Below are positions 1-6,358 of a stretch of 27,689 nt of DNA, one piece after another. The stretch comes from JBHELG01 sp046263195 (GTDB lineage Bacteria > Actinomycetota > Nitriliruptoria > Nitriliruptorales > JAHWKO01): NCBI GenBank assembly GCA_046263195.1, contig JBHELG010000056.1, positions 1 to 27,689 of the forward strand, written 5' to 3'. A program made the translations under genes and the position numbers. The first letter of the stretch is position 1. The number at the start of each line of letters is the position of its first letter. The notes beneath the pieces are model-generated. The model ran no database searches. It had not been told where the DNA came from and was given only the letters and a program-made list of their open reading frames with translations.

Positions 1-217
1 CGGGGATGCCGTAGACAACCCAATGCACCGCCCCGTGAGTCATGGGCGCGTCGGGGTCGTGGACGACGAGCGCGAACTGCCGGGTGCCCTCGGGCACGTT
101 CGTCCATTGCAGTGGCGGTGAGATGTCCTCACCTTCGCTCGTGTACTTCGTGGGGATGGGCTCGTCGTAGCCGAAGGCGGAGCTGCTGAGCTCCAGATCA
201 CCGAGGTTCATTCCCAT
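1..217 (-). CDS. PEBP/YbhB-YbcL family (Raf kinase inhibitor-like) protein, 3'-truncated by window edge
   Basis: About 72 N-terminal residues are visible; the rest lies beyond the left edge. The reading contains the family's hallmark pieces in order: an IPTKYT segment, then EGEDISPPLQW, then VPEGT, then a VHDPDAP motif of the ligand-binding pocket, and HWVVYGIP. These match the phosphatidylethanolamine-binding-protein fold of bacterial YbhB/YbcL proteins, small soluble proteins whose physiological ligand is mostly unknown. The ATG at 217 was chosen over the in-frame ATG at 211 because a GAGGAGG Shine-Dalgarno lies 6 nt upstream of it. It follows bioD on the same strand after 112 bp that hold hairpins, so it may be a separate transcription unit. 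Family assignment is firm; function is unknown. Confidence 0.85.
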   Translation of the reverse strand, partial: MGMNLGDLELSSSAFGYDEPIPTKYTSEGEDISPPLQWTNVPEGTRQFALVVHDPDAPMTHGAVHWVVYGIP

Positions 218-256
218 GCCGGTCCTCCTCGCGTCCTACCAGCGGCCGCCCGACCC

Positions 257-274
257 TAGCTGCTCGTGCAGCTA
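257..274. terminator. hairpin between bioD and the PEBP gene (possible terminator)
   Basis: A perfect 7-bp inverted repeat, TAGCTGC / GCAGCTA, encloses a 4-nt loop. It lies downstream of the bioD stop on the minus strand. There is no U-run on either side, so intrinsic termination is only a guess. The 11-mer TCGTGCAGCTA at 264-274 recurs at 322-332 inside the next hairpin, suggesting that the two structures are related. Confidence 0.4.
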
Positions 275-320
275 TGGCTCCCGGGCAATTCGGGTGCGTC
301 CTCTACTACCCACGCCTGCG

Positions 321-342
321 GTCGTGCAGCTACTCGCACGAC
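321..342. repeat. hairpin spanning the bioD stop codon
   Basis: A perfect 7-bp inverted repeat, GTCGTGC / GCACGAC, with an 8-nt loop. It overlaps the last codons and stop of bioD (stop at 330-332). It shares an 11-bp direct repeat with the hairpin at 257-274. A role in 3'-end formation of the bio transcript is possible but not shown. Confidence 0.45.
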
Positions 343-1049
343 GACTGCAATCCCTGCGACAATGCACTGGTCTTGTCCCATGTGCCACCCAGTGCAGGAC
401 CGAACCAGCTGCCGCAAGGCGAGAGCGGGTCGCGACCCTGAAGGTTCAGCTCAGGGACGACGCCGACCAGGCGGTCGCCGGCGATGCGGTCGAGCTCAGC
501 CAGGTTTGTGCGACTGGCAAGATCGGGGGCAGAGGGGTAGCGGCAGACGACCACGCCGAGGAAGCCCAGCCCACGCCGTGTGATCGCCTCGACGGTTAGC
601 GTGGTGTGGTTCAGAGTGCCGAGTCCGGGCCGTGCCACCACGAGCAGCGGCAGCCCCAGATCGCCGCAGAGGTCGGCGAGGGTCGTCCCGTCCGATCCGA
701 GCTCGACGAGAAGACCACCGGCGCCCTCGACTACGAGGCGCATCGGTGGAGGTGCAGCGTCCCGAACGGTCGCGACGAGCGCGCGGCGCGGCAGCTCCTC
801 ACGGGCTAGGCGGGCGGCCACCCCAGGGGCGAGCGATGGTCGGACACGGGGACCGGTGACCGTCGCCACTCGTGCGAGCAACTCCACCAGCGCGGCGTCG
901 TCATCACCCTCGGCCGTCCCGGACTGCACCGGCTTGACGTAGGTCACCTCGTGACCGTCGCCCCGCCAGAGCGCGGCCAACGCTGCTGCCACCACCGTCT
1001 TGCCAACCCCCGTGTCCGTGCCGGTGATCACAACTCCCTGGTCCACCAT
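330..1049 (-). CDS. bioD: ATP-dependent dethiobiotin synthetase BioD
   Basis: This enzyme closes the ureido ring of dethiobiotin from 7,8-diaminopelargonic acid, CO2 and ATP, the penultimate step of biotin synthesis in the cytoplasm. The 239-residue product has the P-loop GTDTGVGKT at residues 10-18, the substrate-site motif KPVQSG near residue 40, and the switch-like VEGAGGLLVE near residue 110, all diagnostic for BioD. The ATG at 1049 gives the canonical N-terminus and overlaps the end of bioF by 22 bp, so translation is probably coupled. About 35 C-terminal residues after GVVPELN, including a Gly/Trp-rich stretch and the 363-396 palindrome, do not resemble usual BioD ends and may be acquired sequence. 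The catalytic core is intact, so the assignment is secure. Confidence 0.93.
   Translation of the reverse strand: MVDQGVVITGTDTGVGKTVVAAALAALWRGDGHEVTYVKPVQSGTAEGDDDAALVELLARVATVTGPRVRPSLAPGVAARLAREELPRRALVATVRDAAPPPMRLVVEGAGGLLVELGSDGTTLADLCGDLGLPLLVVARPGLGTLNHTTLTVEAITRRGLGFLGVVVCRYPSAPDLASRTNLAELDRIAGDRLVGVVPELNLQGRDPLSPCGSWFGPALGGTWDKTSALSQGLQSSCE
363..396. repeat. palindrome inside the unusual 3' end of bioD
   Basis: A perfect 8-bp inverted repeat, TGCACTGG / CCAGTGCA, with an 18-nt loop, lies inside the bioD reading frame. It falls in the C-terminal tail that does not look like normal dethiobiotin synthetase sequence. It is one of three hairpins clustered in 140 bp. Confidence 0.45.
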
Positions 1050-2266
1050 GGCCTCGCATCCCACGCTGCCACCCGCCTCCCGGGGTCCGACAACGCTGGT
1101 CTCAGCACCTGGGCGAACGCTGCCACCGCCAGCTCGACGTCGGATTCGCTGTGGGTGGCCATCACCGTCGCACGCAGGCGTGCGGTTCCGTCCGGTACCG
1201 ACGGGGGGCGGATCGCGACCACGAGCACCCCACGGGCGACCAGCCCCTCCATGGCGTCGAGCGCGGCTCGGTTTTCCCCCACGGGAACCGGCACGATGCA
1301 GGCGTCGGGGTCGGTAACCGCGACTCCGACGGCGCGGAGACCGTCGGCCAGCCGGCGGGCCAGACGCAGCGAGCGTTGGCGACGGTCGGGGGAGGCGCGG
1401 GCGATGCGCAGCGCGGCCTGCGCAGACGCGATCGCAGGCCCACTTGGCGCCGTGTCGAAGATGAACGGACGGGCTCTGTTGTGCAGCCACTTCGCAAGCC
1501 GCCGAGAACCGGCGACGAACCCGCCGGTCGATCCCAGCGCCTTCGACAGGGTGCCGACGATGGCATGCACCCGGCCCTCGCAGCCGAGGGCGGCAGCCGT
1601 CCCTCGGCCGTCGGGCCCGATGATCGCGCTGCCATGGGCGTCGTCGACGACCACCGCCGCGTTGTGACGCTCCGCCGCGGTGCACAACTCCTCGAGCGGG
1701 GCGAGGTCGCCATCCATCGAGAAGACGCCGTCCGTGACGAGCAGACGCCGGCCAGGTGCGCGTGCGAGCAGCGCCGAGGCGTGTTCGAAGTCTCGATGCT
1801 GGTAGACGCGAACCTCCGCCCGCGAGAGCCGGCAGGCATCTACGACGGAGGCGTGGTTGAGCTCGTCGGAGACAACGGTGTCGCCCGCCCCTACCAGCGC
1901 GGTGACGAGCCCGAGGTTCGCGAGGTAGCCGGAGGAGAAGAGTACGGCGGCTTCCGTGTCTTTCCAGCCGGCCAGCTCCTCCTCGAACTCGCGATGGATC
2001 TTCTGTCCGCCGGTGACGAGCCGCGACGCTCCCGCTCCCGTCCCATAGGTGCGCACCGCTGCCCGCGCGGCTGCGACCACTCTGGGGTTGGTGGCCAGCC
2101 CGAGGTAGTTGTTGGAGCACAGGTGGAGCAGCTTCCGCCCGTCCTCGAGCGTCACCCACGGGCCAGCCGCACTGGTGAGATGGCGCAGGTCGCGACGCAG
2201 GTCGCTGGCCGTCAGGTCCTCCAGGGCAGGACCTATCCAGCCGAGCGGATCCCCCGCCCTGCTCAC
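1028..2266 (-). CDS. bioF: 8-amino-7-oxononanoate synthase BioF
   Basis: This PLP enzyme condenses pimeloyl-ACP/CoA with L-alanine to make KAPA, the first dedicated step of biotin ring assembly. Recognisable motifs in order are CSNNYLGLA, GTGAGASRLVTG, DELNHAS (with the PLP-stacking His), DGVFSMDGD, VDDAHGS (the PLP-binding Asp) and GTLSKALGSTGG carrying the Schiff-base lysine. I chose GTG at 2266 because a TGGAGC Shine-Dalgarno lies about 8 nt upstream. The in-frame ATG at 2293 lies inside a palindromic repeat with purines directly abutting it. The longer form would give 421 residues instead of 412. Gene order bioA-bioF-bioD on one strand supports a single operon. The 5' end of this gene adjoins repeat copy A. 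Confidence 0.93.
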   Translation of the reverse strand: MSRAGDPLGWIGPALEDLTASDLRRDLRHLTSAAGPWVTLEDGRKLLHLCSNNYLGLATNPRVVAAARAAVRTYGTGAGASRLVTGGQKIHREFEEELAGWKDTEAAVLFSSGYLANLGLVTALVGAGDTVVSDELNHASVVDACRLSRAEVRVYQHRDFEHASALLARAPGRRLLVTDGVFSMDGDLAPLEELCTAAERHNAAVVVDDAHGSAIIGPDGRGTAAALGCEGRVHAIVGTLSKALGSTGGFVAGSRRLAKWLHNRARPFIFDTAPSGPAIASAQAALRIARASPDRRQRSLRLARRLADGLRAVGVAVTDPDACIVPVPVGENRAALDAMEGLVARGVLVVAIRPPSVPDGTARLRATVMATHSESDVELAVAAFAQVLRPALSDPGRRVAAWDARPWWTREL

Positions 2267-2281
2267 GTGACGAGCTCCATC

Positions 2282-2342
2282 GCTGTCTTGCATCTCCCCG
2301 CCCGCCGGGCCTTCGGCCCTTCCCCGAGCGACCCAAGACAGC
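2282..2342 (-). repeat. palindromic dispersed element, copy A (bioA-bioF gap)
   Basis: A 61-bp element with perfect 9-bp terminal inverted repeats, GCTGTCTTG / CAAGACAGC, and an inner GGGCC-GAA-GGCCC hairpin. Read on the minus strand, it aligns without gaps to copy C at 23356-23416, with 50 of 61 positions identical by eye. It also aligns to copy B at 6273-6336. Outer-stem positions 3 and 59 are T/A here and G/C in copy C, a compensatory change. Orientation relative to its neighbouring genes is opposite to that of the other two copies. If the ATG at 2293 were used, the element would supply the bioF start codon. Confidence 0.8.
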
Positions 2343-2384
2343 TCCTCTCGCGCCGCTCCTGCGGAGCGTCGCTCACGTTTGACC

Positions 2385-3794
2385 TCACTGCCCGGTCCTC
2401 ACCGCAACCGTTGCGCCGCGTTCCGCCAGATCGCGGGTGACCTCGCCGATCGCCCTGCCCGTGGCCGCGACGAGAAAGCGCAGGTCTTCGTCTTCCATCG
2501 CCGGCGCCGGCATGAGCACGACGACGTCACCGAGCGGCCGCAGCACGATCCCGTCGTCACGCAGGGCGTCACAGACCCGCTTCCCGACCAGCCAGGCCGC
2601 GGGAAAGGGCGCCCTTGAGGCACGATCGGCCACGAGTTCGATGCCGCACATGAGACCACGCTGACGAACGTCGCCGACGTGGGGGAGGTCGGGTAGCGTC
2701 GCGATCGCCTCGGCCAAGACGCCAGCCTTTCGGCGCACGACGGCGGGCAGGTCCTCTGCGACGAACAGGTCGAGATTCGCGACCGCCACGGCCGCGGCGA
2801 GTGGATTCCCGGAGTAGGAGTGGCCGTGGTAGAACGTGCGGCCCTCCTCGGGTGCTCCAAGGAAGGCCTCGTACACCTCCTGGCTCGCCAGGGTCGCGCT
2901 CATCGCCGTGTAGCCGCCGGTCAGTGCCTTGCCGACCGCCATGAGGTCGGGCCGCACTCCCTCGAGTTGACAGGCGAACGCTCCACCCGTGCGGCCGAAG
3001 CCCGTCGCCACCTCGTCGACGATCAGCAGGACTCCGTGGCGGTCGCAGATCTGCCGCAGCCTGTGTAGGTGACCCTCGGGGGCGGTGATCATGCCGGCGG
3101 CGGCCTGAACACCGGGCTCGGTGACGACCGCGGCGATCCGTCCCCCCTCTGCCGCGAGGATGTCGTCGAGCACATTCGCGCAAGCCAGACCGCATTCTGG
3201 ATAGGCCCGGTCGAGCGGGCAGCGGTAGCAGTAGGGGGAGGGGAGCCGGCGGGTCTCGAACAGCAGATCGCGGTAGAGGGAGTGGAAGGCGTCGAACCCA
3301 CCTACGCTCACCGCCCCGAGCGTGTCACCGTGATAGGCGTTGTCGAGACAGACGAACAGTCGCCGCTCTTGTTCCCCACGGTGCCGCCAGTACGCGTAGG
3401 CAAGCTTGAGCGCGACTTCGACGGCTGCGGCGCCGTTCTCACTGAAGAAGACCCGGGTGAGACCGTGCGGTGAGAGGCTCACGAGCCGTTCGGCGAGTTC
3501 GATCGCCGGAGGGTTCGTCAACCCGAGGAAGGTCGCGTGGGGTAGCGCGTCGATCTGCGTGTGCAGGGCGGCGAGCAGTTCGGGGCGATCATGGCCCCAC
3601 AGGTTGACCCACAGGGATGAGTTGCCGTCGAGGAAGCGGCGCCCGTCGGTCGTGACGAGCCAGCAGCCCTCGCCCCGTTCGATGACGAGGGGCTCTTCGG
3701 TGACCCACATCGACTGCTGGGTGAAGGGGTGCCAGACGAAGCGCTGGTCGAGCGCGACGAGATGGGCTGTGCGGGCGTCCAAGGATATGGCCAC
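2385..3794 (-). CDS. bioA: adenosylmethionine-8-amino-7-oxononanoate aminotransferase BioA
   Basis: This class III PLP aminotransferase converts KAPA to 7,8-diaminopelargonic acid with S-adenosylmethionine as amino donor. Diagnostic features are the N-terminal RFVWHPFTQ segment, FFSENGAAAVEVALKLAYAYW, NAYHGDTLGAVSVGG, DEVATGFGRTG with the PLP-pyridine Asp, AVGKALTGGY with the Schiff-base Lys, and a HGHSYSGNP active-site loop. No start has a good Shine-Dalgarno. GTG at 3794 (469 residues) or GTG at 3812 fits, because the family signature begins about 20 residues later and the open frame further upstream lacks homology-like sequence. It is the first gene of the bio operon. Several palindromes lie just upstream and may be operators. 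No bioB is in the window. Confidence 0.92.
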   Translation of the reverse strand: MAISLDARTAHLVALDQRFVWHPFTQQSMWVTEEPLVIERGEGCWLVTTDGRRFLDGNSSLWVNLWGHDRPELLAALHTQIDALPHATFLGLTNPPAIELAERLVSLSPHGLTRVFFSENGAAAVEVALKLAYAYWRHRGEQERRLFVCLDNAYHGDTLGAVSVGGFDAFHSLYRDLLFETRRLPSPYCYRCPLDRAYPECGLACANVLDDILAAEGGRIAAVVTEPGVQAAAGMITAPEGHLHRLRQICDRHGVLLIVDEVATGFGRTGGAFACQLEGVRPDLMAVGKALTGGYTAMSATLASQEVYEAFLGAPEEGRTFYHGHSYSGNPLAAAVAVANLDLFVAEDLPAVVRRKAGVLAEAIATLPDLPHVGDVRQRGLMCGIELVADRASRAPFPAAWLVGKRVCDALRDDGIVLRPLGDVVVLMPAPAMEDEDLRFLVAATGRAIGEVTRDLAERGATVAVRTGQ

Positions 3795-3835
3795 TCTGCT
3801 GCTCGGGGTCACGCGGAGGTTACCCGCCCTCCTAT

Positions 3836-3895
3836 GCGCGATCGCGCCGGCTGCGACCGCTGGTCGGATCGCAGGTCTGGGGCGGGCATGCCCGC
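3836..3895. promoter_or_regulatory. cluster of palindromes upstream of bioA (candidate operators)
   Basis: Three inverted repeats lie in 60 bp of the divergent bioA / glycosyltransferase gap. They are a perfect 12-bp palindrome GCGCGATCGCGC (3836-3847), CTGCGA / TCGCAG with an inner CGACC-GCT-GGTCG (3851-3874), and a perfect 14-bp palindrome GCGGGCATGCCCGC (3882-3895). Position suggests control of the bio operon or the divergent gene. I do not recognise a known BirA, BioQ or BioR consensus, so the regulator is unassigned. Confidence 0.4.
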
Positions 3896-3967
3896 GCAAC
3901 ATGGACGTGGGGAGCCCTAGTACTCTTCTCTCCGCCTGTCGCTGCTTCTTGGTGAACCGGAGGGGGC

Positions 3968-5902
3968 TTGGGCGCGAGGATCGCGGCGGCCTCCTTCTTC
4001 GACAAGCTTGCCGGAGGCCGGAGTGAGCCTTCCGACGCCCGGCCCTCGGTTCGGTCGGACGTCCTGCTCGCCGCCCTGGCACTTGCGGTGCTCGTGCCGC
4101 TGACCTGGGGGACGCTCCGCGCGGTCTTCGCAAGCCCCGGGGAGGTCGCCTTTGGAGGCGACTACGCGGTGTTGGAGATCTACACCCTCCATGCGAAGCG
4201 CTTGAGTCAGCTGCTGGGACCGTATTCACGTCTGCATTGGAATCATCCCGGGCCCTTCTACTTCTATCTCCTTCTGCCGTTCTATCTGGCGTTCGGCGAG
4301 AGCACCCGCGGGCTGCTCATCGGGGCGTTCACGATCAGTCTGGTGAGCATGGCGGGCGCCGTCTGGGTGGCGCGCCATGCCTTCTCGACCAGCCATGCCA
4401 TGCTGCTCGTGGCGTTCATTGCGTTGACCCTGCGCTTTCTTGGCTTCCAGACCCTGTCGGACCCATGGAATTCGCTGGTTACGGTGTTGCCTTCCCTGCT
4501 GTTTCTGATGCTGTGCTGGCTCTTTTCCAGCGGACGTGGGTGGGGTCTCCTCGGCATGACCGTTCTCGGGAGCTTCCTGGTGCAGACACATGCCGGTCAC
4601 GCCTCGCTCGTAGCGGCTGCGGGTGTGGCGGCCTTCGTGCTCGGTTGTGTCGCACTGCGTCGGCGGGGCCACCTGTGGCGGGGACTCCTGCTCCCCCTGG
4701 CGGTTTCGGCGACTTGTGCCTTCCTGTTGTGGCTGCCGCCACTCTGGCAGGAGGCCACGCGATCCGAGGGCAACCTCACCCTTGTGATGCGGTTCCTGGG
4801 GTCCGAATCACGGGGCGAGGCCGGCTGGGAGGGGATGTCAGCGGCGATCGATGAGCCCCTGGCAAGCGTCCCACTGGGGGGACTGGCCGTTCTCGGGCAT
4901 GCCCGCACGACCTGCGCGGTGAGTCGCGGCCTCGACTGCGTCGACGCGTCGCTGACCTGGTCATTGCCGACCCATGCGCTGCTTCTCGCCGCCGGTCTCT
5001 TCGTGGCTGCCCGACGCGGGCGACGCGACACCCTCTACCTGGGGATCATCACCGCTGCTGGTCTCATCGGCGCCGCCTGGGCGATGAGAAGCATTCAAGC
5101 TCAGGAGACGCCATATCTTCCGTTGTGGCCGGCCGCTCTGGGCATCGCCACGTACGTGACCGCTTGCCACGCTCTCCTACCCGGACCGCGTTCGCGGCAC
5201 GCCCCGACGGACTCACGCGCCAACGTCTTCGCCGCCCCTGCCGCCTCCGGCGCGCTCTTGGACCAGTCACATCCACCTGCGTCGCGCTCTCTTACTGGTC
5301 CCATCCTCCCCCGACGCGGTCCCGCGCAATCCGGCCGCGATCTTTGGCGCGTAAAGATCGCTCCTGCTCCTCCACTTCTCCGGTTTTCCGTCCTGGCCGT
5401 CGCCGTGCTCCTGATCGGCGTGCTCGCCTTCAGCAACGTGCGGCATGCTCTTGCGATCGCCCCTTACGAGGCCCTCAGCGAACCCGACTGGGTGGGGTTC
5501 GACGAGGGAAGAGCCGCCGACGCGCTCACCGCCCAGATCGATGGTTTTCTCTCTACGCGACCTGGGCCACACGAGCCCGTAGTCCGGCTCGTCCAGCATG
5601 GCGTGTGGCCTGTCGTGGCTGCCGTGGTGCTTCGCATGTACCACGAGGGTCACCCGCTCGCCGTCGAGCCCAACTGGCTGTTCATGTTCGGTGAGCAATT
5701 CGTGCAGACCGGAGAGGAGACCGAAGAGTTGCTGTTCGGGGCGGGTCACTTCCACCGCTGCGCATCAGGCCGTCCGGATCTGACCTCCGTCGCTACCTTC
5801 GTCGCTGGGACCCGCGAGGTGTACGTCTACCATCGGGTTCCGCCTCTGGAGGCCCATCCCCGATGCCCCCGTAACCTGGCTGGTGTCGTGCCCGACGACT
5901 GA
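3968..5902 (+). CDS. polytopic membrane protein, GT-C-type glycosyltransferase-like
   Basis: This 644-residue protein is hydrophobic throughout, with a first membrane helix at about residues 31-54 and roughly ten further helices. GGDYAVLE (Asp65) follows the first helix, as does the catalytic acidic residue of GT-C enzymes. WNHPGPFYFY (residues 91-100) comes next, just before the second helix, a combination typical of polyprenyl-phosphate-sugar-dependent glycosyltransferases. These act outside the membrane on envelope polymers or proteins. A soluble C-terminal part follows the last helix at about residue 490. The start is TTG at 3968 behind a GGAGGGGG tract. Residues of about 407-467 form a polar, low-complexity linker between two helices that contains two DNA hairpins, possibly an insertion. 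The gene stands alone on the plus strand and converges with the Rieske gene. The exact donor and acceptor cannot be told. Confidence 0.72.
   Translation: MGARIAAASFFDKLAGGRSEPSDARPSVRSDVLLAALALAVLVPLTWGTLRAVFASPGEVAFGGDYAVLEIYTLHAKRLSQLLGPYSRLHWNHPGPFYFYLLLPFYLAFGESTRGLLIGAFTISLVSMAGAVWVARHAFSTSHAMLLVAFIALTLRFLGFQTLSDPWNSLVTVLPSLLFLMLCWLFSSGRGWGLLGMTVLGSFLVQTHAGHASLVAAAGVAAFVLGCVALRRRGHLWRGLLLPLAVSATCAFLLWLPPLWQEATRSEGNLTLVMRFLGSESRGEAGWEGMSAAIDEPLASVPLGGLAVLGHARTTCAVSRGLDCVDASLTWSLPTHALLLAAGLFVAARRGRRDTLYLGIITAAGLIGAAWAMRSIQAQETPYLPLWPAALGIATYVTACHALLPGPRSRHAPTDSRANVFAAPAASGALLDQSHPPASRSLTGPILPRRGPAQSGRDLWRVKIAPAPPLLRFSVLAVAVLLIGVLAFSNVRHALAIAPYEALSEPDWVGFDEGRAADALTAQIDGFLSTRPGPHEPVVRLVQHGVWPVVAAVVLRMYHEGHPLAVEPNWLFMFGEQFVQTGEETEELLFGAGHFHRCASGRPDLTSVATFVAGTREVYVYHRVPPLEAHPRCPRNLAGVVPDD
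5260..5301. repeat. inverted repeat inside the glycosyltransferase-like gene
   Basis: A perfect 8-bp inverted repeat, GGACCAGT / ACTGGTCC, encloses 26 nt that include a second copy of CGCGCTCT. It lies in the part of the gene encoding the low-complexity linker, so it may belong to an inserted element. Confidence 0.45.
5337..5361. repeat. strong hairpin inside the glycosyltransferase-like gene
   Basis: A perfect 9-bp inverted repeat, GCGATCTTT / AAAGATCGC, with a 7-nt loop. It is AT-richer than its surroundings and lies 35 bp after the inverted repeat at 5260-5301, within the same linker-coding stretch. Confidence 0.55.
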
Positions 5903-5944
5903 GAAGCGCCAGAGGCTGGGGACAGGCCGGCCTGGGCACGGCTG

Positions 5945-6358
5945 TCACAGCGCGATGAAGACCGTTCCGTCCTCTAGGAGGGTCCGGTAGGAGCGCAGCG
6001 GTTTGCGGGCGGGTCCCCGAAGCACCTGTCCGCTGCGGGCCTCGAACGTGGCGCCATGCCAGGGGCAGACAATGCAGTGGTCGCTCGTCAGCGTTCCGTC
6101 AGCGAGAGGGCCGGCCGCATGAGAGCAGAAGGCTTCGAGGGCGTACACGCCGTCGTCGTCCCTCATGAGCATGACGTTACGCCCCGCGACTTCGACGGTG
6201 CACTTGGCTCCCGGAAGAAGGTCGTCGAGACGTGCTACGGGCACGAGCTGCTCGTCGGTGGAAGGTGGGAGGGCGGTCTGGGTTTGCCCGGGCGAGGGCC
6301 GCGGACCCGGCGGGTGCGGAGATGCAAGAGGGCCGCTGGGATTCGTCAAAGTGGTCAT
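5945..6358 (-). CDS. Rieske [2Fe-2S] protein, NirD-like, partner of the nitrite reductase
   Basis: The 137-residue product carries a Rieske centre: Cys78-x-His80 within FCSH and Cys98-x2-His101 within CPWHG, the two Cys and two His that bind a 2Fe-2S cluster. The domain begins near residue 37 (QLVPVARLDDL), as in NirD and small Rieske ferredoxins. The start ATG at 6358 overlaps the upstream reductase stop as TGATG, so the two are co-translated. It probably passes electrons to, or is a subunit of, that reductase; this is inference. No NADH-dependent NirB is present. Residues 8-29 are a proline-rich stretch encoded by palindromic repeat copy B, nearly identical to the N-terminus of PanB in this window. 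A bare Rieske ferredoxin for another oxygenase is less likely given the coupling. Confidence 0.88.
   Translation of the reverse strand: MTTLTNPSGPLASPHPPGPRPSPGQTQTALPPSTDEQLVPVARLDDLLPGAKCTVEVAGRNVMLMRDDDGVYALEAFCSHAAGPLADGTLTSDHCIVCPWHGATFEARSGQVLRGPARKPLRSYRTLLEDGTVFIAL
6273..6336 (+). repeat. palindromic dispersed element, copy B (in-frame in the Rieske gene)
   Basis: A 64-bp copy of the element, aligned to copy C with about 53 of 61 shared positions identical plus a 3-nt GGG insertion near its right end. The outer stem is GCGGTCT at 6273-6279 against AGA-GGG-CCGC at 6327-6336, with the insertion as a bulge. Flanking GGTGGGAG at its left edge is also shared with copy C. It begins 22 nt after the A of the Rieske ATG, the same offset as in panB, and stays in frame. 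Confidence 0.8.
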
